This document shows positions 1 to 5,318 of a stretch of 5,325 nucleotides of DNA, piece by piece. Numbering within the stretch: position 1 is the first letter of the stretch; each line of letters starts with the position of its first letter. The translations under genes were made by a program, and so were the position numbers. The stretch comes from Desulfobacteraceae bacterium (GTDB lineage: Bacteria > Desulfobacterota > DSM-4660 > Desulfatiglandales > JALVMZ01). The stretch spans positions 1-5,325 of the forward strand of contig JALVMZ010000232.1 of assembly GCA_027032655.1 (NCBI GenBank). The letters run 5' to 3'. The notes under the pieces are model-generated. The model had not been told where the DNA came from and made no database searches. It worked only from the letters and a program-made list of their open reading frames with translations.

Positions 1-600
1 CTTCAGGATATTCTTGAAGGTTTTATGCTTACCTTTTCAGCCATAAAAAATAATATTCCACTTGTCATTTATCGTTTTGGATTCCATAAGAGAAAAAAGG
101 TAAAAGATTTAATATATGAGCTTATTGAACATACAAAACTAAAACTATTTGAAAATTATATCCATTCGCCTGGACTTGATAAAAGGATATATTTAAATTT
201 GTTTTTAACCTGTGGTTTGTATCTTGGTATTATCAAGGTATTAGAACATTATGGGGTTATCAAAGGAGATAAAAATGGAGTTAATTTAAAAAAGATAAAA
301 AATAGTTTTGATGAAATATATACTATCTTTGGAATAGATCTCAATAAAGTGATTCTTGGAAATGAAATTTATAAGATTGAAAGTGGAGTTGAAAAGTCTG
401 ATGAATGGAAACAGCTAATTGAATTGCTCTATGAAGATGCACAAGTAAAAGAATCTCCGGACAATAAAAGAAATTTCTTTGCCCATGCAGGCTTTGAGGC
501 TAATATTACAGAGTGCAGGTTTATAAATGGAAATTTTTACCTGAGGTATAGGGATAAAGGACTTAATAACATTAAAAAATGGTTATATGAATCAGTATAA
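1..600 (+). CDS. csx1: Csx1-family CRISPR ancillary ribonuclease, C-terminal part (5' end outside window)
   Basis: The reading frame is open from base 1, so the gene starts upstream of the window; the ATG at 25 is an internal Met. About 199 codons are visible. The C-terminal region carries RNFFAH at 469-486, an R-x4-H HEPN ribonuclease motif, followed by AGFEANITE and a closing LRYRD...IKKWL segment, the usual layout of the Csx1 tail. At the very left edge, DILEG (7-21) sits where many Csx1 proteins have D-x-T-H-G at the end of the CARF domain. By family knowledge, Csx1 dimers bind cyclic oligoadenylate made by Cas10 through the CARF domain and then cut RNA non-specifically with HEPN. The CARF domain cannot be inspected here. 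The gene is followed closely by the csx3-like gene. Its hand-counted GC (about 26% over 61-420) is far below that of the rest of the window. Csm6 or another CARF-HEPN subfamily is an alternative. Confidence 0.8.
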   Translation, partial: LQDILEGFMLTFSAIKNNIPLVIYRFGFHKRKKVKDLIYELIEHTKLKLFENYIHSPGLDKRIYLNLFLTCGLYLGIIKVLEHYGVIKGDKNGVNLKKIKNSFDEIYTIFGIDLNKVILGNEIYKIESGVEKSDEWKQLIELLYEDAQVKESPDNKRNFFAHAGFEANITECRFINGNFYLRYRDKGLNNIKKWLYESV

Positions 601-601
601 A

Positions 602-608
602 AGAGGAG
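602..608 (+). promoter_or_regulatory. Shine-Dalgarno sequence deciding the start of the csx3-like gene
   Basis: AGAGGAG lies five bases before the ATG at 614. The alternative in-frame ATG at 587 has only A-rich sequence before it and would overlap the end of csx1, so translation most likely begins at 614. Confidence 0.7.
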
Positions 609-613
609 ATGAT

Positions 614-859
614 ATGGGAGAGGTTGTGATAAATCTTGAAAATCTATATGGTGAAAAAGCTGTATTATCCGGGCTGGAAGATTATTTAAAGAAAGCAAGG
701 GAGCTTGCTGGTTCAGGCAATACAGTTGTGATTACCGGGGCTGGTCCGGTCTGGCTTTATCTCAAGGTTGCCCATTCCCTTCATGGTATTGCCAGCAAAC
801 TTATTTACCGAAGTCCGGCAGCAGGAGATCTGGTCATTTTTGATCATAATCCCCATTGA
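614..859 (+). CDS. csx3: Csx3-like protein, putative cyclic-oligoadenylate ring nuclease (Crn3 family)
   Basis: This is an 81-residue soluble protein. The core VVITGAGPVWLYLKVAHSLH (residues 38-57) matches the Csx3 signature, usually of the form VVISGRxPIWLY followed by H-x-x-H. It ends with a short strand, DLVIFDH (72-78), like the Csx3 terminal strand. Family knowledge: Csx3 (Crn3) binds cyclic tetra-adenylate and degrades it with Mn2+, shutting off Csx1-type RNases, which fits its place directly after csx1. His57 is in the position of the catalytic His. However, the family's D-P-R triplet nine residues later reads R-S-P (66-68), so activity may be lost or altered. Hand-counted GC over 661-840 is about 47%, higher than either neighbour. 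It is probably translated with csx1 from one mRNA (13-base gap). Another small ring-nuclease family such as Csx16 or Csx20 is less likely given the GPVWLY motif. Confidence 0.72.
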   Translation: MGEVVINLENLYGEKAVLSGLEDYLKKARELAGSGNTVVITGAGPVWLYLKVAHSLHGIASKLIYRSPAAGDLVIFDHNPH

Positions 860-875
860 AAAAGGGTATAAGAGA

Positions 876-1409
876 ATGGATTTTAAAGAGGTCATTCCAA
901 CATTAATCCAGAAATTTGACAAGCAAGGTATTAACTACGGTTTGATTGGTGGATTTGCTATGGGATTGTGGGGGATGGGAAGAACCACGGTTGATATTGA
1001 TTTTCTTGTAAGCAGGGATGACATGATAAAGGTGGATTCAATTATGCGTGATATGGGATATGAGTGCAGATACCAATCCGAAGATGTATCTCAATATGTA
1101 TCACCTCTTAAAGTCTTTGGAGAAATTGATTTTATTCATGCCTTCCGGAAATATGCTATTGCCATGCTGGAGCGAGCTCATATAAAAACCATTTTTGATA
1201 AGATAAAGATACGGGTTTTAAGACCTGAGGATTTGATAGGATTGAAACTCCAGGCCATAAAAAACGCACCTGATAGAAAAGGAGTTGAGATGCAAGATAT
1301 CAGTTTCCTTATAAAGAATTATAAATCCCAAATGGACTGGGAAATAATAAAAGAATATGCCACTGTGCTTGATATGGAGGAAATCTATCAAAAGTTAAAA
1401 AAGGTCTAA
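876..1409 (+). CDS. Minimal nucleotidyltransferase (DUF6036/AbiEii-like), probable partner of the following small gene
   Basis: This 177-residue protein has the nucleotidyltransferase fold signature: IGGFA (24-28), then RTTVDID (36-42) with paired metal-binding Asp40 and Asp42, and a third acidic position at Asp85 in GEIDFIH. The C-terminal RPEDLIGLKLQAIK resembles the tail of AbiEii/DUF6036-type enzymes, with a further Asp-containing helix, QDISFLI. All catalytic Asp residues are present, so activity is plausible. Such proteins transfer NMPs to a protein or RNA target, and several act as toxins or antitoxins; the target here is unknown. The start at 876 is chosen because AAAGGG lies nine bases upstream. 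The upstream in-frame ATG at 768 would put 36 residues inside the csx3-like gene with no family resemblance. The gene lies 16 bases after csx3 and one base before the small gene at 1411, implying a two-gene cassette. Confidence 0.8.
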   Translation: MDFKEVIPTLIQKFDKQGINYGLIGGFAMGLWGMGRTTVDIDFLVSRDDMIKVDSIMRDMGYECRYQSEDVSQYVSPLKVFGEIDFIHAFRKYAIAMLERAHIKTIFDKIKIRVLRPEDLIGLKLQAIKNAPDRKGVEMQDISFLIKNYKSQMDWEIIKEYATVLDMEEIYQKLKKV

Positions 1410-1410
1410 A

Positions 1411-1629
1411 ATGGAATTTTCAGAACAGGTTAGGAAAGAAATTAAGAATCTGAGCCCTAAAGTGGCACATGATATGAAAATACTCCGGCGAAAAAGACAC
1501 AATCCTTTTATTAAGGATGGAAAGGTAGATATTAAAGCTTACCTTGAATTTATAACAGGTTTTAATGAATTTATCAAACACCAGCCAAAACCCTTCAGAA
1601 AAATAATTGATAGTGTTATGAAGTTATAG
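1411..1629 (+). CDS. Small basic protein of unknown function, coupled to the nucleotidyltransferase
   Basis: I do not recognise this 72-residue family. The protein is basic, with a central cluster ILRRKRHNPFIKDG (residues 24-37) and mainly helical-looking sequence on either side; it has no signal peptide, membrane segment or Cys. AAGG six bases before the ATG overlaps the end of the nucleotidyltransferase gene, and only one base separates the genes, which indicates translational coupling. Small genes paired with minimal nucleotidyltransferases are often the second member of a toxin-antitoxin pair, so a cognate antitoxin, toxin or substrate role is a reasonable inference, not a demonstrated one. 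It contains no motif typical of HEPN partners: I see no R-x4-6-H arrangement with the usual surrounding residues. It could also be an unrelated DNA-binding or RNA-binding small protein. Confidence 0.65.
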   Translation: MEFSEQVRKEIKNLSPKVAHDMKILRRKRHNPFIKDGKVDIKAYLEFITGFNEFIKHQPKPFRKIIDSVMKL

Positions 1630-1661
1630 AAGAGAGAGTATCCTTCAACTGTATAATAGCC

Positions 1662-3401
1662 ATGTCGCACCTTGAATATTTAAAAAAGGCAAAAAAATAT
1701 TTTGACGAAGGCAATGAATACATGGCAAGGAGCCTGGTTCTTGCCCACAGGACAGAAGCACCTCCTGTGGCCAGTATCCATTTTCAATGGGCAGAACTGT
1801 GTGAAGAGCTCGGAATGGCAAATGAGGCAAGAGAATCTTATAAAACCGCCCTCATGCACTCACCGGATAATGTGAATATCCTTTTCAGATATGCATGTTT
1901 CTTGAATGATTTAGGTTATTTTGAAGACTCCATACACTATCTAAGGAAAGTATTGAAAAGAGACCCTGATCATGAATTTGCAAGGGAGATGCTCGCAGAA
2001 GATCTCCGATCTCTTGGCTTTGAAGGTAGAGCAGAAGCCCTTAAACCATCAAAAGAAAAAAACAAAGAACCTGTGAGATATTTTCCTGTATCCACAGGGA
2101 AAAAGGACATAGAAAAATTCCTACGATTATTTGCAGGCAGGGAAGTGGGTTATGCCATTCAGACAGTAAATGAAAAAGATGGCAGTTTATATTACCAGCA
2201 TATCAGCGAAGTGCTTTCATATGACTCAATCATAAAACATATTAATGGAAACATCAGTATCGCCCATTATCCCCTCCGCTCTGATAATACCATGAAGTAT
2301 GGAATTGTTGAGGTATATTTGCCTCGTTATGTTATTGAAAGGAATCTCAAAAGCACAGGATATCTCGCATACCTTGATGAGAGGATGTTTTATTACGCCC
2401 ATTTTTTAAGGAAACTTGCAGGCTCAAAAGGCATTCATGCTTACATTGACTTTTCAGGTGATCACAGGTTCAGGGTCTGGATATTTTTTAATGGATTTAT
2501 ACATTTCCTGAAGATAAAGAGGTTTCTAAAGGAATTTATTGATAATGCCGGACCTATACCATGTTCAGAGATAAGAATAGCTACACTTCTTCCAACTATA
2601 CCTGTTGGAATTGGCTGGAAAGAGAATCCCATACTTCTTCCATTTGGCATCAATAGAACAACCCTTAAAAGATGCCTTTTTCTGGACGAAAGCGGGAAAC
2701 CATATCCTGAACAGTTAAAATTCTTAAAAAAGATTCAGGAAATACCATTTAATAATATAAAAAATGCTTTCAGGAGAAACATTACTATAACCCATTCAAC
2801 TGATATGCCTCAATTAAAAGGAACCATCCGCACACTTATTAATTCATGTCCTGTGTTAAAGGAGCTTGTGAGATTTGCAGGGACAGGAAGAATACTCTCC
2901 CATGCACAGAAGGTAATTCTGTTCTATTCAATAGGACTGATTGATAAAGATGGGACCAATCTTCACAGAATATTTGAGCCTTCAGCAGATTATGATTATG
3001 ACAAAATAGAAAGCCAGAGAATTCGGCTCAAACCCAATCCCATAAGCTGTATAAAGATAAGGCAATTAATCCCGGATATAACCTCCTCTGTATCATGCAA
3101 TTGCAGTTTTGATTTGAGAGGAGGAAGATATCCCAGTCCCCTTCTCCATGTAAATCCTGCTTTTGTTCCGGCTTCAGATGAGCATAGTATCCCGGAGAAG
3201 ATAAATCTCAAAGATGCACTTAAGCGATATGTTAACCTAAACAAGCAACTATCTGAAATTCAAAGGGCAATCAAAAGGCTTGGTGAATTAATTGATGGAG
3301 AGTTTAGTAAAATGGGAATAGATGAGATCCAGATTGATTCCATATCAATCAAAAGAGAGAAAAAGAATGGAGAGACAACCCTTTTAATTGGAGAAAAATA
3401 A
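1662..3401 (+). CDS. TPR-fused CRISPR-associated primase-polymerase (CAPP) with altered catalytic motifs and PriL-like Cys domain
   Basis: This 579-residue protein has three parts. Residues 2-127 form about four TPR-like helical pairs (e.g. AELCEELGMANEARESYKTA, 44-63). Residues 150-345 form an archaeo-eukaryotic primase (AEP) domain: FLRLFAGREVGYA, then HYPLRSDNTMKYG (202-214), VWIFF (272-276), LLPFGINRTT (325-334) and CLFLDESG (338-345). These match the primase domain of CAPP and TOTE-type AEPs. In the D-x-D position the sequence is E217-V-Y219, and the motif II His before VWIFF is Arg271, so polymerase activity is doubtful. Residues 390-500 carry Cys396, Cys463, Cys479 and Cys481 around PISCIKI and YDYDKIESQ, recalling the iron-sulphur domain of PriL. 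A Lys-rich helical tail follows. CAPPs work with Cas1-Cas2 in spacer acquisition, and the stop codon overlaps the cas1 start. The ATG at 1662 is the first in frame and is needed for the first TPR helix, although no good Shine-Dalgarno precedes it. Confidence 0.85.
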   Translation: MSHLEYLKKAKKYFDEGNEYMARSLVLAHRTEAPPVASIHFQWAELCEELGMANEARESYKTALMHSPDNVNILFRYACFLNDLGYFEDSIHYLRKVLKRDPDHEFAREMLAEDLRSLGFEGRAEALKPSKEKNKEPVRYFPVSTGKKDIEKFLRLFAGREVGYAIQTVNEKDGSLYYQHISEVLSYDSIIKHINGNISIAHYPLRSDNTMKYGIVEVYLPRYVIERNLKSTGYLAYLDERMFYYAHFLRKLAGSKGIHAYIDFSGDHRFRVWIFFNGFIHFLKIKRFLKEFIDNAGPIPCSEIRIATLLPTIPVGIGWKENPILLPFGINRTTLKRCLFLDESGKPYPEQLKFLKKIQEIPFNNIKNAFRRNITITHSTDMPQLKGTIRTLINSCPVLKELVRFAGTGRILSHAQKVILFYSIGLIDKDGTNLHRIFEPSADYDYDKIESQRIRLKPNPISCIKIRQLIPDITSSVSCNCSFDLRGGRYPSPLLHVNPAFVPASDEHSIPEKINLKDALKRYVNLNKQLSEIQRAIKRLGELIDGEFSKMGIDEIQIDSISIKREKKNGETTLLIGEK

Positions 3402-3403
3402 TG
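3390..3403 (+). promoter_or_regulatory. Ribosome binding site and stop-start overlap joining the primase gene to cas1
   Basis: GGAG (3390-3393) lies seven bases before the cas1 ATG, inside the last codons of the primase gene. The junction reads TAATG, so the stop and start codons share one base. This suggests translational coupling and matched production of the two proteins. Confidence 0.75.
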
Positions 3404-4453
3404 GGTGTTGCCTATGTGCTGGAGCAGAATGCATCAGTTGTGAAAGAGGGAGAAAGGATACTGATAAAAAAAGGAAAAACTCTGTTACACACCCTCCACA
3501 TTTTCAAACTTGATCAACTTGTCCTTTTTGGGAATGTGTTAATTACACCACCTGCAATCTCTTTCCTCCTCAAATCAGGAGTGGATACTGTTTTTATGAG
3601 CAAAAATGGGCGATATAAAGGAAGGCTCCAGGGACCATATAGTAAAAATATAACACTCAGACAGGAGCAGTTTAAAAAGATGTCCAATAAGTCTTTCTGT
3701 GTTAAAACAGCTTGCTTTATAGTTGAAGGAAAGCTCCAGAATCTTCGCACATTGCTCATGCGAATTAATAGAACCCGCCCCTCTGCCCGTCTTGAGGATA
3801 AGATACTAAGACTCAAAAACATCATAAATAAGATTGCCAGCACAGATGATATGGAAACAATAAGAGGTATTGAGGGGATTGGATCAGTAATATATTTTGA
3901 AGGCTTTCCCAGGGGAATTTTGATCAAGGATTTCTCTTTTAATAAAAGAGTAAGAAGACCACCAACTGACCCAGTAAACGCGCTTTTGAGCCTTGGATAT
4001 ACCTTTCTTTTCAATGAGATGATGGGTGCTGTAAGTATGATAGGACTTGATCCATATCTTGGAACACTTCATTCGGTAGAATATGGAAGACCCTCCCTAC
4101 CCCTTGACCTGATGGAGGAGTGGAGACCTGTAATAATAGATACCCTTGTTCTGAGCCTGATTAATATGAAAACCATAACACTCCAGGATTTCATTATTGA
4201 AAATAATAAAAACAGGAAAGAGTCAATGGAAGATGATGAACTTTTCACAGCAGAGCATCTCCCCGTTCGCTTAACTGATGCTGGAATGAAAAAATTTATC
4301 GCTCAGTATGAGAGGAAACTTGCCCAGAGAGTAAAATATCACCTCACAGGACAGAATCTCAGTTACAGGGATTGCATAAGAGAACAGGTGCGCCATTTTG
4401 CAAGATATCTAAGAGGTGAGGAGGGAAAATATATTCCAATAACAGTAAAATAG
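3401..4453 (+). CDS. cas1: Cas1 CRISPR integrase
   Basis: This 350-residue protein is of normal Cas1 length. The N-terminal beta domain (about 1-90) has the expected LVLFGNVLITPPAISFLL and GRLQGP segments. The C-terminal helical domain contains all three metal-binding residues: Glu158 in RGIEGIGSVIYFEGF, His224 in GLDPYLGTLH and Asp236 in LPLDLMEEWRP. DPVNALLSLGYTFLFNE (190-206) is the standard linking helix. Cas1 is the nuclease-integrase that, with Cas2, inserts new spacers at the leader end of the CRISPR array. No reverse transcriptase or Cas6 domain is fused to it, unlike some type III Cas1 proteins; the primase homologue is a separate gene immediately upstream with a one-base overlap. 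Twelve bases separate it from the first cas2. The motifs are intact, so I expect an active enzyme. Its subtype affiliation (type III or another) cannot be decided from sequence inspection alone. Confidence 0.97.
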   Translation: MGVAYVLEQNASVVKEGERILIKKGKTLLHTLHIFKLDQLVLFGNVLITPPAISFLLKSGVDTVFMSKNGRYKGRLQGPYSKNITLRQEQFKKMSNKSFCVKTACFIVEGKLQNLRTLLMRINRTRPSARLEDKILRLKNIINKIASTDDMETIRGIEGIGSVIYFEGFPRGILIKDFSFNKRVRRPPTDPVNALLSLGYTFLFNEMMGAVSMIGLDPYLGTLHSVEYGRPSLPLDLMEEWRPVIIDTLVLSLINMKTITLQDFIIENNKNRKESMEDDELFTAEHLPVRLTDAGMKKFIAQYERKLAQRVKYHLTGQNLSYRDCIREQVRHFARYLRGEEGKYIPITVK

Positions 4454-4465
4454 AGGCTAATTAAA

Positions 4466-4741
4466 ATGTATATTATGGTATCTTATGATATTGTGGATGA
4501 TAAGACCAGATTAAAAGTCCTGAACTTTTTAAAAAATTTTGGAGACAGGGTCCAGCTCAGTGTTTTTGAATGCAATCTAAATGAAGAACAGTTTAAAAGA
4601 ATGAAACAGGGTATTGAAAAGTTGATTGATAGAAAAGAGGACAGAGTAAGATATTATAGGATATGCAGTGCATGTATTAAAAGGGTCCAGATCTCAGGCT
4701 GGGGTGAAGTCATTAATAATGATGATTTTCAGATAATATAG
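4466..4741 (+). CDS. cas2: Cas2, first of two tandem copies
   Basis: This 91-residue ferredoxin-like protein has MVSYDIVDD at the N-terminus with Asp8, the conserved acidic residue at the dimer interface, and the canonical GDRVQLSVFEC (26-36). It ends with the RYYRICSAC segment, in which Cys67 and Cys70 form a C-x-x-C. Cas2 dimers bridge two Cas1 dimers and set the spacer length during integration. The AGAGG overlapping the cas1 stop codon lies nine bases before the ATG. It is about the usual length for the family. It is clearly homologous to the next gene but well diverged from it, so the pair is not a recent duplication. Confidence 0.95.
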   Translation: MYIMVSYDIVDDKTRLKVLNFLKNFGDRVQLSVFECNLNEEQFKRMKQGIEKLIDRKEDRVRYYRICSACIKRVQISGWGEVINNDDFQII

Positions 4742-4751
4742 AGTAAATAAC

Positions 4752-5045
4752 ATGGCAAAGAGGATTCATTACATAATTGTAAGTTACGACATTCATGATG
4801 AAAAGAGACTTAGTAGGATTGGCCATCTTATGAAGGATTATGGAGAAAGGGTTCTTAAAAGTGTATTTGAATGCACCATATCTGATGGAATGTTTCATGA
4901 GATGAAAAATAAAATTGAGGGGATAATTGACCCGATGGAAGACAGTGTCAGGTATTACTTTCTCTGTGATAAATGCCTTAAAAACATGGAATTATCAGGT
5001 CAGGGCACAAAGTTTAAAAAGGATGAACCATATACCATCACATAG
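4752..5045 (+). CDS. cas2: Cas2, second of two tandem copies
   Basis: This 97-residue protein has a MAKRIHYIIVSYDIHDE start with Asp13 in the conserved position, GERVLKSVFEC (31-41) and RYYFLCDKCLK with a C-x-x-C (Cys72, Cys75). Compared with the first Cas2 it has five extra N-terminal residues, Leu in place of the conserved Gln after RV, and a different C-terminal tail (KFKKDEPYTIT) that could change Cas1 or DNA contacts. It starts 10 bases after the first cas2 stop with only a weak ribosome binding site, so it is probably expressed by read-through from the same operon. Both copies look intact. They could form a heterodimer or act as alternative subunits. It is the last gene before the non-coding leader region. 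Confidence 0.94.
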   Translation: MAKRIHYIIVSYDIHDEKRLSRIGHLMKDYGERVLKSVFECTISDGMFHEMKNKIEGIIDPMEDSVRYYFLCDKCLKNMELSGQGTKFKKDEPYTIT

Positions 5046-5046
5046 T

Positions 5047-5136
5047 TTTCCGCAGACCATGATGTCTGTATGTCCGGATTATAACTCATTGATATTATTA
5101 AACAATCAAAGGACATCAACAACAGGTTTGCGGAAA
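5047..5136 (+). repeat. Nested inverted repeats after the second cas2
   Basis: TTTCCGCA (5047-5054) is matched by TGCGGAAA (5129-5136), and inside it ATGTCC (5070-5075) is matched by GGACAT (5111-5116). The nested order would allow a long imperfect stem-loop in RNA or paired protein-binding sites in DNA. The arms are short (8 and 6 bp), so chance cannot be excluded. Confidence 0.4.
5053..5068 (+). repeat. Short perfect hairpin after the second cas2
   Basis: CAGAC and GTCTG form a five-base stem around the six-base loop CATGAT, extendable by one G-T pair. No T-run follows, so it does not look like an intrinsic terminator; it could protect the mRNA 3' end or be part of the leader structure. 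Confidence 0.4.
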
Positions 5137-5146
5137 CACAATAATT
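5125..5146 (+). repeat. Leader direct repeat, copy 1
   Basis: GGTTTGCGGAA followed by CACAATAATT is repeated, with one substitution in the first half, at 5227-5250. The 102-base period and the location in the leader suggest a protein-binding site. The TGCGGAAA part is also the right arm of the inverted repeat. Confidence 0.5.
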
Positions 5147-5226
5147 ATAATAATTTCAAGATGTTATTAGATATAATATATTTTTCATAAGGTAGGTCTT
5201 TATTGATTTTAGGGTATTCTACAAAT

Positions 5227-5250
5227 GGTTTACGGAATTTCACAATAAAT
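5227..5250 (+). repeat. Leader direct repeat, copy 2
   Basis: GGTTTACGGAA, then TTT, then CACAATAAAT. It matches copy 1 except for G-to-A in the first half, a two-base length change in the middle and one difference near the end. It ends two bases before the -35 box of the candidate array promoter, where an activator or integration host factor could act. Confidence 0.5.
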
Positions 5251-5252
5251 TG

Positions 5253-5281
5253 TTGATTTTTATTTAAATATCTCCTATACT
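5253..5281 (+). promoter_or_regulatory. Sigma-70-like promoter for the CRISPR array
   Basis: TTGATT (5253-5258) and TATACT (5276-5281) are separated by exactly 17 bases. Transcription would start near 5288 and run rightwards into the array. The -10 box abuts the proposed first repeat, so the start would fall inside that repeat. Confidence 0.55.
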
Positions 5282-5318
5282 GTTTGATAAAATGACCTGA
5301 TAATGAAGGGATTACGAC
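5282..5318 (+). CRISPR. Probable first CRISPR repeat (array continues beyond the window)
   Basis: This 37-base segment begins GTTTGATAAAATG and ends GAAGGGATTACGAC. Its length, its GTTT start and its resemblance to the common AAGGGATTGAAAC-type repeat end all suit a type III or type I repeat. It lies about 235 bases after cas2, immediately behind an AT-rich leader with a promoter. Only seven bases follow before the window ends, so no second copy can be seen and the exact boundaries, especially the left one, are inferred. Confidence 0.5.

Larger units (their letters stand above)
5046..5281 (+). other. Probable CRISPR leader, AT-rich non-coding region
   Basis: No credible gene is present between the second cas2 and the window end. 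The region is AT-rich and holds a small hairpin (5053-5068), nested inverted repeats (5047-5136), two direct-repeat copies (5125-5146 and 5227-5250) and a sigma-70-like promoter (5253-5281). Being downstream of cas1-cas2 and directly before a repeat-like sequence, it fits the leader that carries the array promoter and the integration signals read by Cas1-Cas2. Confidence 0.55.

Noticed and set aside
587..613. Earlier ATG for the csx3-like gene
   Set aside because: No Shine-Dalgarno precedes it, while AGAGGAG sits ideally before the ATG at 614.
768..875. Longer start for the nucleotidyltransferase
   Set aside because: It would overlap the csx3-like gene by about 90 bases, adds residues with no family resemblance, and a better Shine-Dalgarno lies before the ATG at 876.
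1652..1657. TATAAT before the TPR-primase gene as an internal promoter
   Set aside because: No -35-like hexamer at a 16-18 base spacing, and transcription would start at or after the ATG; probably chance in AT-rich sequence.
3514..4014. 166-codon open frame on the minus strand
   Set aside because: It lies wholly within cas1, which has all its catalytic residues; the minus-strand translation shows no recognisable domain.
5052..5069. Intrinsic terminator after the second cas2
   Set aside because: The stem is only five to six pairs and no T-run follows, so it was kept only as a hairpin.
5172..5177. TATAAT in the leader as a second array promoter
   Set aside because: The sequence 17 bases upstream (AATAAT) does not resemble a -35 box; the pair at 5253-5281 is much better.
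4927..5190. 87-codon plus-strand frame overlapping the second cas2 and the leader
   Set aside because: Its first half is an out-of-frame reading of cas2 and its second half is leader sequence; no ribosome binding site or known motif.
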